Shown piece after piece: positions 1 to 7,337 of a stretch of DNA of 64,000 nucleotides (positions within the stretch are counted from its first letter, which is position 1; each line of letters opens with the position of its first letter). Origin of the DNA: Pseudomonas sp. 14P_8.1_Bac3 (GTDB lineage: Bacteria; Pseudomonadota; Gammaproteobacteria; Pseudomonadales; Pseudomonadaceae); assembly GCF_025466085.1 (NCBI RefSeq), contig NZ_JANLOD010000065.1:115470-179469 (forward strand), given 5' to 3'. The notes beneath the pieces are model-generated. The model searched no databases, had not been told where the DNA came from, and saw only the letters and a program-made list of their open reading frames with translations. A program made the translations under genes and the position numbers.

Positions 1-252
1 GCGTGTGGTGCACTGATTGGTTTTTTCGGGAATCGCAAGCTTACCTTTTCTCATGAGGGTGGTCTCCTGGGATCCGGAAGTCGTTTCGTTATCGCTCAGC
101 TAGGTGGATATGCGATTAATTTTCTCCTCCTTGACGTTCTTGTCGATAGGCTCGGCTATCCGCATCAGTGGGTACAGGCTTCGGCGATTGTGATAGTTGC
201 CATATATTTATTCGTTACCCTTAAATTTTTTGTGTTCAAGGCAATCCCATGA
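1..252 (+). CDS. GtrA-family membrane protein, 3' part
   Basis: The reading frame is open from the first base of the window and ends in a TGA that overlaps the next gene's start (ATGA), so the 5' part lies outside. About 83 residues are visible. An FFGNRKLTF-type motif is followed by two hydrophobic segments and a closing LKFFVFK stretch. That helix-loop-helix pattern is typical of GtrA proteins, small four-helix inner-membrane proteins thought to flip undecaprenyl-phosphate-linked sugars for glycan decoration. Its coupling to a methyltransferase and a sugar aminotransferase fits a surface polysaccharide or glycosylation locus. The family call is fairly safe; the sugar carried is unknown. Confidence 0.75.
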   Translation, partial: ACGALIGFFGNRKLTFSHEGGLLGSGSRFVIAQLGGYAINFLLLDVLVDRLGYPHQWVQASAIVIVAIYLFVTLKFFVFKAIP

Positions 253-1022
253 CCTCACCTAATCGTTCCCCGTTCCCGTCTTCCGCTTATCGTCAACTAG
301 CAGATGCGGAGTCGGGCCATTGGTGGTTTCGAGTCCGTAACAAAATCGTTCTCTGGGCGTTGAACAACAAAATAGCGCCTTTTAACAACTTCCTCGAAAT
401 CGGATGTGGAACCGGATATGTACTTGAGGGTATCAGCCAGTCTTTTCCTAACATAGAACTCTATGGGTCAGAATATTTCGAAGAAGGCCTGGAACATGCC
501 CGTAAACGGGTTCCTGAATCCCATCTGATGCAACTTGATGCAATTACTTTGAATGAAGTCGAGCGCTATGATGTGATTGGTGCATTTGACGTAATTGAGC
601 ATATTGAGGATGATGAAGTTGTAATAGCTAATCTAGCTCGAGCTATTCGTAGCGGAGGGTCGCTGATTTTGACTGTGCCACAACATCGTTGGTTATGGTC
701 AAAAGTTGATGAGTATGCATGTCATGTAAGACGATATACGCGGGCCGAATTAGTCACGAAAGTTCAGAGAGCAGGATTGAGTGTTACTTATTCCAGCTCA
801 TTCGTTAGTTTGCTTGTTCCTCTGATGTGGCTTTCGCGCAAACATTCAAGCAAGCAGCATGAACCTATGAGTGAATTCCAAATTCCTCGTTGGCTTAACA
901 AAACCTTGGAAGTGGTAATGAACGTTGAATTTTTGTTGCTTAGATTAGGAGTGCGCTTCCCTATCGGCGGCTCACTTTTGCTTATAGCTAAAAAACCCGA
1001 AATTTCTCTTGGGGGTCTGTGA
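249..1022 (+). CDS. Class I SAM-dependent methyltransferase of a glycan cluster
   Basis: A 257-residue protein with the SAM-binding motif I LEIGCGTG near residues 49-56 and an FDVIEH post-motif near residue 115, placing it with the UbiE/Methyltransf_11-type fold. The C-terminal third has two hydrophobic stretches (about 180-195 and 228-248), common in methyltransferases that work on lipid-linked sugars at the membrane. The start overlaps the GtrA stop by 4 bases and the stop overlaps the next start, so the three genes are probably translationally coupled. Base composition is clearly AT-richer than the genes after 3 kb. The acceptor is unknown. Confidence 0.8.
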   Translation: MTSPNRSPFPSSAYRQLADAESGHWWFRVRNKIVLWALNNKIAPFNNFLEIGCGTGYVLEGISQSFPNIELYGSEYFEEGLEHARKRVPESHLMQLDAITLNEVERYDVIGAFDVIEHIEDDEVVIANLARAIRSGGSLILTVPQHRWLWSKVDEYACHVRRYTRAELVTKVQRAGLSVTYSSSFVSLLVPLMWLSRKHSSKQHEPMSEFQIPRWLNKTLEVVMNVEFLLLRLGVRFPIGGSLLLIAKKPEISLGGL

Positions 1023-2161
1023 TGGCTAACGAAAACATACAATTTAATCGTCCGCACATGACAGGCAAGGAACTCTATTACATTGCGGAGGCTAAATTTA
1101 GTAATAAGTTGGCCGGAGATGGCGCATTCACTAAACGCTGCCACCAATGGCTCGAAATTACCAGTGGATGCGAGAAGGCATTGCTTACTCACTCTTGCAC
1201 TGCTGCTTTGGAGATGTCAGCACTGTTACTCGATATACAGCCAGGTGATGAAGTCATCATGCCGTCCTATACGTTTGTTTCTACGGCAAACGCCTTCGTC
1301 TTACGTGGTGGCGTTCCAGTTTTTGTGGACATTCGTGAGGATACGCTAAACTTGGACGAGCGATTAATTGAGGCGGCAATAACACCACGCACCAAGGCTA
1401 TCGTTCCGGTGCACTACGCTGGTGTTGCTTGTGAGATGGATACTATCCTTGCGATCGCGCAGCGGCATAACTTGCACGTTGTGGAAGACGCGGCACAAGG
1501 GATAATGGCCTCTTACAAGGGGCGGCCGTTAGGTAGCCTGGGTTGTCTTGGTGCTTTAAGCTTTCATGAAACCAAAAACCTTATTTCCGGGGAAGGTGGT
1601 GCTATTCTAGTAAACGACCCGGCCCTTGTGAAACGGGCTGAAATAATCCGTGAAAAAGGTACGGATAGAAGTAGTTTTTTTCGCGGCGAAGTCGATAAAT
1701 ATACGTGGCAAGAAGTTGGTTCTTCGTTTCTTCCAGGAGAGTTGATCGCAGCATTTTTATGGGCTCAATTGGAGGAGGCCCGCTGTATTACGGATCAAAG
1801 ATTGGCTTGTTGGAATTATTATCATAGGGCCTTAGAAAAGCTTGAAAAGCAAGGCATGTTGAGGCGTCCCATCATACCCGACGACTGCACCCATAATGCT
1901 CATATGTATTATATATTGCTTTCTTCGGATATTGATCGACAATTAGTGTTAGATGCGTTCAAGGCTGAAGGAGTTAACTCTGTCTTCCATTATGTTCCCT
2001 TACATTCTTCTCCCGCTGGTTTGCGATATGGGAGAGTTCACGGCTCTATGAGTGTAACCGATCGGCAAGCAGAGAGATTGATTCGTCTTCCGTTGTGGGT
2101 CGGACTATCAGATGAGCAGCAAGATCATGTCATAAGTACTCTCATCAAAACTCTTGGATGA
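1022..2161 (+). CDS. wecE: DegT/DnrJ/EryC1 sugar aminotransferase, WecE/RffA-like
   Basis: A 379-residue PLP-dependent aminotransferase of the nucleotide-sugar type. HETKNL carries the Schiff-base lysine (about K185), VVEDAAQ the PLP-contacting aspartate (about D156) and SHSCT-like LLTHSCTAALE the N-terminal phosphate-binding region. The overall order of motifs follows E. coli WecE, which makes dTDP-4-amino-4,6-dideoxygalactose (thomosamine), and the length is nearly identical (376 there). ATG at 1022 was chosen over GTG at 1019 because it shares its A with the preceding TGA and has a GGGGG stretch upstream. Last gene of the AT-rich glycan cluster; a terminator follows. The exact substrate is inferred. 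Confidence 0.8.
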   Translation: MANENIQFNRPHMTGKELYYIAEAKFSNKLAGDGAFTKRCHQWLEITSGCEKALLTHSCTAALEMSALLLDIQPGDEVIMPSYTFVSTANAFVLRGGVPVFVDIREDTLNLDERLIEAAITPRTKAIVPVHYAGVACEMDTILAIAQRHNLHVVEDAAQGIMASYKGRPLGSLGCLGALSFHETKNLISGEGGAILVNDPALVKRAEIIREKGTDRSSFFRGEVDKYTWQEVGSSFLPGELIAAFLWAQLEEARCITDQRLACWNYYHRALEKLEKQGMLRRPIIPDDCTHNAHMYYILLSSDIDRQLVLDAFKAEGVNSVFHYVPLHSSPAGLRYGRVHGSMSVTDRQAERLIRLPLWVGLSDEQQDHVISTLIKTLG

Positions 2162-2170
2162 TTTAAAATA

Positions 2171-2203
2171 AGCCCCGATAAAAAAGGCTTGTTTTTACGG
2201 GGC
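2171..2203 (+). terminator. Rho-independent terminator after wecE
   Basis: AGCCCCG and CGGGGCT pair across an A/T-rich inner region whose AAAAA and TTTTT runs can extend the stem. It lies 10 bases after the wecE stop and is followed by TTTC. It marks the end of the glycan transcription unit. Confidence 0.7.
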
Positions 2204-2483
2204 TTTCATCGCGTTATGTGATAGTTGGCATGGCGATGACCATGAGTTTTTCCGTTCAGTGCCGGGAAACTTGAGGTGTGACACGCAAGTTATCATGCAT
2301 TGCTCAATTTTTTACTTATGGTGGTGATCACCAAATTGGTAAGTATTATCAAATTTGACTTATCGTTTGGCAACGTACACACGCTGTAACGACGCGATTT
2401 TTGACACATTCCAAACATGACCTAAATTTGAGGAGCAGCTTCGGAAAAGCTGCTTTCTCAAATCGATGTCATGGAGCTTTAAT
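2204..2483. promoter_or_regulatory. Intergenic region with leader hairpin before the ComEA-like gene
   Basis: About 280 bases without a gene. A clear hairpin, AGCAGCTT-CGGAA-AAGCTGCT at 2434-2454, is followed by TTCTC 30 bases before the start codon, so it sits in the 5' leader. It could be a weak attenuator, or the terminator of a short upstream transcript. The stretch 2280-2410 is AT-rich and likely holds the promoter, but no box is convincing enough to name. Confidence 0.45.
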
Positions 2484-2819
2484 ATGCGTACAAGCTACTT
2501 CCACTCGCTGATTTTCGCCCTGCTCAGCAGCACCTCTGTAGCAGCGAACGCTGCTCCCACAGCAAAACCAGAGGCGAGCAATGCACCGCTGGTCATGGAG
2601 ATTTCGCCCAAGGCCCGGTCCGAAAAAGTCGACCTGAACCAAGCCGACGCTTCGACCCTGCAGCGGGAACTGGCGGGAGTAGGCGAAGCCAAGGCCCAAG
2701 CGATTGTTGCGTATCGTGATATCAATGGCCCTTTTTCCTCGGTGGACGAATTGCTCGAAGTCAAAGGCATCGGCAAAGCCATTCTGGATAAGAATCGCGA
2801 GAAGCTCGACGTGAACTAA
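2484..2819 (+). CDS. ComEA-like helix-hairpin-helix DNA-binding protein
   Basis: A 111-residue exported protein. ATG at 2484 was chosen over 2466 because it has GGAG 8 bases upstream and begins a good signal peptide (MRTSYFHSLIFALLSS, cleavage near AANAA). The mature part is a short linker plus a tandem helix-hairpin-helix (about residues 50-111) with the LNQADASTLQREL-GVGEAKAQAI and VKGIGKAIL motifs of the ComEA family. Such single-domain proteins bind double-stranded DNA non-specifically in the periplasm and take part in DNA uptake; in Pseudomonas the role is not well tested. Single-gene unit ending in a strong terminator. Confidence 0.85.
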   Translation: MRTSYFHSLIFALLSSTSVAANAAPTAKPEASNAPLVMEISPKARSEKVDLNQADASTLQRELAGVGEAKAQAIVAYRDINGPFSSVDELLEVKGIGKAILDKNREKLDVN

Positions 2820-2838
2820 GCTTGTAAATCTACGCCAG

Positions 2839-2862
2839 GGCCGGTCACTGACCGGCCTTTTT
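2839..2862 (+). terminator. Rho-independent terminator after the ComEA-like gene
   Basis: GGCCGGTCA...TGACCGGCC palindrome followed by TTTTT, 20 bases after the stop codon. Confidence 0.85.
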
Positions 2863-3021
2863 GCGTTCTGGCGCTCGCGGAAGATGCGTGCCTTCCGTCG
2901 GCGCATAAAAAATTACGACTATCATACTGTGTTTAGATTATGCCTATAATAATCCCGCCTTCAAAAGTCGTTCTGATCACTAAGCGCTAGCCTCCCTTCA
3001 CGCATTTCCAGGAGCCCTTTC

Positions 3022-3816
3022 ATGAATTCTCCCAGGACCCAAGGCACAGCCCTAGTCACCGGTGCTTCTTCCGGCATCGGTGCCATCTACGCAGAGCGCC
3101 TCGCCGCGCGCGGTTTTGATTTGTTGCTCGTCGCTCGCGACCAGGAGCGACTCGAGTCCGCAGCCAGTAAGCTCCGCGCCGAACACGGTGTTCAGGTCGA
3201 AGTGCTTAAGGCCGACCTAACCCAAAAAGACGACGTGTTAAAACTCGAGCAGCGCCTTCGCAGCGATTCTAGCATCAGCCTGCTGCTGAACAACGCCGGT
3301 GTTGCAGCGGATGGGTTGTTAGCCAACTCCGACATGGATCAACTGGATAAGCTGATCCAACTCAACGTAACAACAGTCACGCGGCTGGCCTCTGCAGCCG
3401 CCGCCAGTTTCGCCAAGGCTGGCCGCGGCACAATCATCAACATCGCCTCGGTGGTCGCTCTGTTCCCCGAGCGTTTCAATGCCACTTACAGCGCGAGCAA
3501 GGCTTATGTGCTAAGCCTGACGCAGTCGTTGAACGCCGAGCTCGATGGCACCGGTGTCAAAGCACAAGCTGTGTTGCCCGGCGTGACGCGCACTGAAATC
3601 TGGGAGCGTTCTGGTATCGACGCGAGTCAGATTCCGGCGGACATGGTGATGGAGGCGGGGGGGATGGTCGACGCGGCGTTGTCGGGTCTGGACCAGGGTG
3701 AGCTGATCACTATTCCGTCGTTGCCAAATGCTGCTGACTGGGACGCCTTTGTGGCGGCGCGACTGGTGATGGCGCCGAATCTCTCCAAAAGCAAGGCCGC
3801 CTCGCGTTACACGTGA
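3022..3816 (+). CDS. Short-chain dehydrogenase/reductase (SDR)
   Basis: A 264-residue classical SDR. The NAD(P)-binding TGASSGIG lies at residues 13-20, NNAG at 90-93, and the catalytic serine, tyrosine and lysine fit S143, Y156 and K160 (YSASK). The arginine soon after the glycine motif suggests NADPH. AGGAG precedes the ATG by about 7 bases. The FabF-type gene starts 33 bases downstream, so the pair may work on the same acyl chain (ketoreduction and condensation). Substrate unknown. Confidence 0.85.
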   Translation: MNSPRTQGTALVTGASSGIGAIYAERLAARGFDLLLVARDQERLESAASKLRAEHGVQVEVLKADLTQKDDVLKLEQRLRSDSSISLLLNNAGVAADGLLANSDMDQLDKLIQLNVTTVTRLASAAAASFAKAGRGTIINIASVVALFPERFNATYSASKAYVLSLTQSLNAELDGTGVKAQAVLPGVTRTEIWERSGIDASQIPADMVMEAGGMVDAALSGLDQGELITIPSLPNAADWDAFVAARLVMAPNLSKSKAASRYT

Positions 3817-3849
3817 GGCGTCATCCATTGGCTTGAGGTAGTTGCGCGT

Positions 3850-5124
3850 ATGAGTGATCGTCGAATAGTTGTAACCGGCATGGGTTTGGTATCGCCGCTC
3901 GGCAGTGGTGTCGAAGCGGTTTGGGCGCGTTTGTTGGCTGGCAAGTCCGGCATCAAGAATTTGCCGGACGACGTGGTGGCTGATCTGCCGGCCAAGATCG
4001 GTGGCGCGGTGCCGACGCTGGCTGATGATGCCGAGGCGGGTTTCGACCCGGACCGGGCGACGCCGCCCAAAGAGCAGAAGAAGATGGACCGCTTTATCAT
4101 GTTCGCCATGGAAGCGGCGCGTCAGGCGGTGGAGCAGTGCGGTTGGCAAGCGCAAAGCGCGGAAACCCAGGAACGTACGGCGACCATTATCGGCTCGGGC
4201 GTCGGTGGCTTCGGCGCGATTGCCGATGCGGTGCGCACGACTGACAGTCGTGGCCCGCGGCGTTTGTCGCCGTTCACCATTCCTTCTTTCCTGGTTAACC
4301 TCGCTGCGGGTCATGTGTCGATCCAGCACGGTTTCAAGGGGCCGCTGGGTGCTCCGGTAACGGCGTGCGCCGCTGGGGTTCAGGCGATTGGCGATGCGGC
4401 GCGGTTGATCCGCAGCGGCGAGGCGGACATTGCGGTGTGTGGCGGCGCGGAAGCGTCGATCGATCGTGTCAGCCTGGCCGGGTTTGCCGCCGCGCGCGCC
4501 TTGTCCAGTGGTTTTAACGAAACCCCGGAGCGTGCTTCGCGGCCGTTCGACAGTGATCGTGATGGTTTCGTCATGGGCGAGGGCTCAGGTCTTCTGGTGA
4601 TCGAGTCCCTGGAACATGCTCTGGCTCGCGGTGCGCAACCGCTGGCGGAACTGGTCGGTTACGGCACCAGCGCCGACGCCTATCACCTGACCGCAGGCCC
4701 TGAAGATGGCAGCGGTGCGCGACGGGCGATGGCACTGGCGTTGGCTCAGGCGGGTATTGCGCCGTCGCAGGTGCAGCATCTCAATGCTCACGCGACCTCG
4801 ACACCGGTTGGCGATCTTGGAGAGTTGGCGGCGATCAAATCGTTGTTCGGTTCAGACAACAAGATCGCGGTGACATCGACCAAGTCCGCCACTGGGCATT
4901 TACTTGGTGCAGCGGGCGGGATCGAGGCGATTTTCACGCTGTTGGCGATCCGTGATCAGATTGTGCCGGCCACCCTCAATTTCGAGAACCCGGATCCGGC
5001 GACGCAGGGTGTAGACATCGTTCATGGTCAGGCGCGACCGATGGTGATCGAGTATGCGCTGTCCAACGGCTTTGGCTTTGGCGGGGTGAATGCCAGTGTG
5101 CTGTTCAAGCGCTGGCAAGGTTGA
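3850..5124 (+). CDS. fabF: 3-oxoacyl-ACP synthase II (FabF type)
   Basis: A 424-residue condensing enzyme extending an acyl-ACP with malonyl-ACP. The Cys-His-His triad is visible: C173 in VTACAAG, H314 in NAHATSTPVGD and H350 in KSATGHLLGAAGG, with the structural lysine K345. The C-terminal GFGFGGVNASVLF glycine loop is present. GAGG precedes the ATG. It is not next to acpP or fabG, so it is probably an accessory FabF paralogue; the SDR just upstream, on the same strand, is a plausible partner. It runs slightly long because of an insertion near residues 50-75. Confidence 0.9.
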   Translation: MSDRRIVVTGMGLVSPLGSGVEAVWARLLAGKSGIKNLPDDVVADLPAKIGGAVPTLADDAEAGFDPDRATPPKEQKKMDRFIMFAMEAARQAVEQCGWQAQSAETQERTATIIGSGVGGFGAIADAVRTTDSRGPRRLSPFTIPSFLVNLAAGHVSIQHGFKGPLGAPVTACAAGVQAIGDAARLIRSGEADIAVCGGAEASIDRVSLAGFAAARALSSGFNETPERASRPFDSDRDGFVMGEGSGLLVIESLEHALARGAQPLAELVGYGTSADAYHLTAGPEDGSGARRAMALALAQAGIAPSQVQHLNAHATSTPVGDLGELAAIKSLFGSDNKIAVTSTKSATGHLLGAAGGIEAIFTLLAIRDQIVPATLNFENPDPATQGVDIVHGQARPMVIEYALSNGFGFGGVNASVLFKRWQG

Positions 5125-5413
5125 TCCTTGTATTGTTTGAGGTGATCACGGGTGACGCCGAGAATCCGCTGGGCGTTCCGGATTCTCGACGCTGCGTGCC
5201 AACGGCAGAGCTCTGATCAGCGTCGACATGATAAATGGCTCGCACATTGCCACGCTCGATTGGAAGCAGTAGAAATGCACAGCCTCGGCATTTGGTGACG
5301 AGACCGCCTATCAAATCAATTACTGCAGTCACTGTGGACCATCGCCGACTAGCGTGATTTCTTGATGTGGGGTATTGGTGTTTTTTGAACAGACGTAAAA
5401 ATGGAGTTAGAAA
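5125..5413. other. Intergenic region with hairpin and possible coding remnant
   Basis: A 9-bp perfect stem (GAGAATCCG/CGGATTCTC, 5160-5187) lies 36 bases after fabF but has no T-run. From about 5200 to 5360 one + frame reads like protein (SHIATLDWK, an in-frame TAG, then CTASAFGDETAYQINYCSHCG, a zinc-ribbon-like CxxC) without a start or ribosome site. It may be a decayed gene end. The 3' part holds the leader of the next small gene. Confidence 0.3.
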
Positions 5414-5605
5414 ATGATTATCGGGGATCCCTACGTTTTTGAAATTGGCGATCCGGTGGTAGATCAATATGCAACGGAGCGTTGTGTGGGTATCGTTATC
5501 GATATCGAACAAAACGACGGAGGCGAAACGGTACTGGTGGTTGAAAGCGACACCCCGTCAGGCGAAATGTGGCGAATCTTGGATAAGAACGCCGTACTGC
5601 CTTAG
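5414..5605 (+). CDS. Small conserved-looking acidic protein, function unknown
   Basis: A 63-residue protein preceded by GGAG 9 bases before the ATG and followed by a strong terminator, so it has the shape of a real monocistronic gene. It is acidic, rich in valine and isoleucine, and reads as alternating beta strands (DPYVFEIGDPVV, CVGIVIDIEQ, TVLVVESD), perhaps a small SH3-like or KOW-like barrel. No signal peptide or membrane helix. The family is not recognised. Confidence 0.65.
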   Translation: MIIGDPYVFEIGDPVVDQYATERCVGIVIDIEQNDGGETVLVVESDTPSGEMWRILDKNAVLP

Positions 5606-5664
5606 AACCCTTTTAGGGGCAAGGGTGGTCTTGTCGCACGGTAGGCTTGAGCGGTGGATATAGA

Positions 5665-5695
5665 CAAACCCCAGCAAATGCTGGGGTTTGTTTTT
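5665..5695 (+). terminator. Rho-independent terminator
   Basis: CAAACCCCAGC-AAA-GCTGGGGTTTG stem with a T7 tail; serves the 63-residue gene. A-residues on the other side would let it work in both directions. Confidence 0.85.
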
Positions 5696-5749
5696 TTAAG
5701 TCCTTCGCAACACCCGTCCTATTGTGATCTGAAGAACAAGGCTTTTGTT

Positions 5750-5917
5750 TCAACGATCCTGCGCATCCTTGGCATCCGCCTGCGCATTACGCTCCGCGAC
5801 GCGCTTACGCTGCTCTTCAGTCAGATCCACCTTGGTGGCCGTGTCTCGCAACATCATCAAACCACCAACGATCGAACCGATTGCAACGACCAGAATCAAC
5901 CAGGCATACCAGGGCAT
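5750..5917 (-). CDS. DUF2897-type small membrane protein
   Basis: A 55-residue protein with one N-terminal membrane helix (YAWLILVVAIGSIVGGLMML) followed by a charged tail rich in Lys, Glu and Arg. That layout matches the DUF2897 proteins found across Pseudomonas. ATG at 5917 was chosen because it is preceded by AAGGAGAG; the longer frame upstream lacks a ribosome site. Function unknown; the tail may face the cytoplasm. Confidence 0.75.
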   Translation of the reverse strand: MPWYAWLILVVAIGSIVGGLMMLRDTATKVDLTEEQRKRVAERNAQADAKDAQDR

Positions 5918-6040
5918 AGGGCTCTCCTTGAGGGCAGGCCGACTGGCGGGTTTTGCCAATCGATCGTGCGTACCACTTTGAGCGATTCAACTTCGCAGTG
6001 GTTCCATTCTAAGCCTGATATGACCCCAGTGCGGTGCCAT

Positions 6041-6852
6041 TTACAACCCAGTCAACATCGCATCCGCCGGCGCATCCGCCCGCAGTTGCGCGGTCAACAT
6101 GAAGTACACAAACCCCACCGCCATGAACCCGAGGAAGATCAACCCGATCAACGTGTTGAACCACGCCATCGCCACCAAACACACCACCGCCAGCACCAGC
6201 GCAATGAACGGCACCAGCGGATAGCACGGTGCGCGGAAAGTGCGCTCCAGGTTCGGTTCGGTTTTTCGCAGTTTGAACAGGCTGAGCATGCTCATGATGT
6301 ACATCACGATCGCGCCCAGCCGTTCAGTGCGAAGTTGCTGAAGCTGAATGCAGGTGCGACCACGCCCATGAACACCAGCAATTCGGCGACTGCCAGCACG
6401 CAGACCACCAGCTCGAACGTCGCCGCGAGTTTTACCCCGAGGATGTTCAGGCCCATGAATACGATGTAGGCGCCGACCGCTGCGTGTTTCGGGTCGAGCG
6501 CCGGAAACTGCACGTTCAGGTAGGCGCCGATGGCCAGGGCGATGGCCGGTGGGGCGAAGACGAATTCGATCAGCGTCGCCAGCCCGGCGATCAACCCGCC
6601 TTTCTCGCCAAAGGCGCGGCGGCTGTAGGCAAAGGGACCGCCGGCGTGGGGAATGGCGGTGGTCAGCTCGGTGAAACTGAAGATGAAGCAGGTGTACATC
6701 GTGGCGACCATGAAGGACGTCACGAGAAAACCGAGCGTACCCGCCACGCCCCAGCCGTAACTCCAGCCGAAGTATTCACCGGAAATCACCAGCCCGACCG
6801 CAATGCCCCACAGGTGCAGCGTGCCCAGCGTGGGTTTGAGTTGTGTGTTCAT
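6041..6852 (-). pseudogene. Ethanolamine/amino-acid permease with internal deletion
   Basis: Two pieces of one APC-superfamily permease, read on the minus strand. 6852-6304 encodes the first 182 residues (LGTLHLWGIAVGLVISGEYFGWSYGWG, the start typical of ethanolamine permeases), ending at NGWARS-stop. Upstream of the start codon of the second piece, the other frame reads GAIVMYIMSMLSLFKLRKTEP, the last two helices of the same family, down to 6041. A full-length family member has about 450 residues; here about 190 from the middle are missing and the join is out of frame, at GGCTGGGCGCGATCG near 6310-6320. The protein cannot work as a transporter. Start and end are intact, so this is a simple deletion, not a decayed gene. 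Confidence 0.8.
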
Positions 6853-7239
6853 GCGTTTGCTCCCTGAACGGTTTGGAAAGCTCGGGGGAGGGCGCGTGCA
6901 GTGGGCGTGCCAGTGTCGTGAAGGCAGTCGTAAAGCGTAAAAACGTGTCGTATCGAGGATGTTCGCTGCCGGATGTCACCGATGAGTGCATCAGTTGGGG
7001 GCGTCGTTGCCTGTGATGCCGCTATCGCGAGCAGGCTCGCTCCCACAGTTGGAATGCGTACCCCTGTGGGAGCCAGCCTGCTGGCGATGAGGCCAGTCCA
7101 GACACCCCGTAACGCCCGCATAAACCCACTCTTTACGCTTTCTTTATGCCCCGCCACACCCCTCGATCTCGCGCCTTTACGCCCTCCCTGCCGACAATGA
7201 CTCCACACGCGGCAATACGCCGTAACACGGAGAACTTCC
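6853..7239. other. Intergenic region upstream of kdpF
   Basis: About 390 bases between the divergent permease pseudogene and kdpF. It holds one REPIN (7022-7092) and, after it, the likely kdp promoter area with ACTCTTTACGCTTTCTTTATG near 7128-7147. No KdpE operator was identified with confidence. Confidence 0.4.
7022..7092. repeat. REPIN (mixed-arm REP doublet)
   Basis: Left arm ATCGCGAGCAGGCTCGCTCCCACAG-type, right arm CTGTGGGAGCCAGCCTGCTGGCGAT. The two arms use different core pairs (GCGAGC/GCTCGC against GCCAGC/GCTGGC), an uncommon hybrid in this window. Confidence 0.85.
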
Positions 7240-7329
7240 ATGAGCGTTCTGGACGGGGTGTCACTGCTATTGGCAGTGGGGCTGTTCATTTATCTGTTGG
7301 TTGCGCTGTTGCGCGCGGACCGGAACTAG
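7240..7329 (+). CDS. kdpF: KdpF, small subunit of the potassium ATPase
   Basis: A 29-residue single-span membrane peptide: MSVLDGVSLLLAVGLFIYLL followed by VALLRADRN. Size, hydrophobic pattern and place directly before kdpA match KdpF, which stabilises the KdpABC complex in the inner membrane. CGGAGAA lies 7 bases upstream of the ATG. The stop TAG at 7327 overlaps the AGGAG ribosome site of kdpA, so the two are coupled. Confidence 0.9.
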   Translation: MSVLDGVSLLLAVGLFIYLLVALLRADRN

Positions 7330-7337
7330 GAGCGGCT

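Noticed and set aside
5160..5187. Terminator of fabF
   Set aside because: A good 9-bp stem, but no T-run on either strand.
5654..6469. 271-codon plus-strand frame
   Set aside because: Antisense to the DUF2897 gene and the permease remnant; His/Gln/Arg-rich with no domain.
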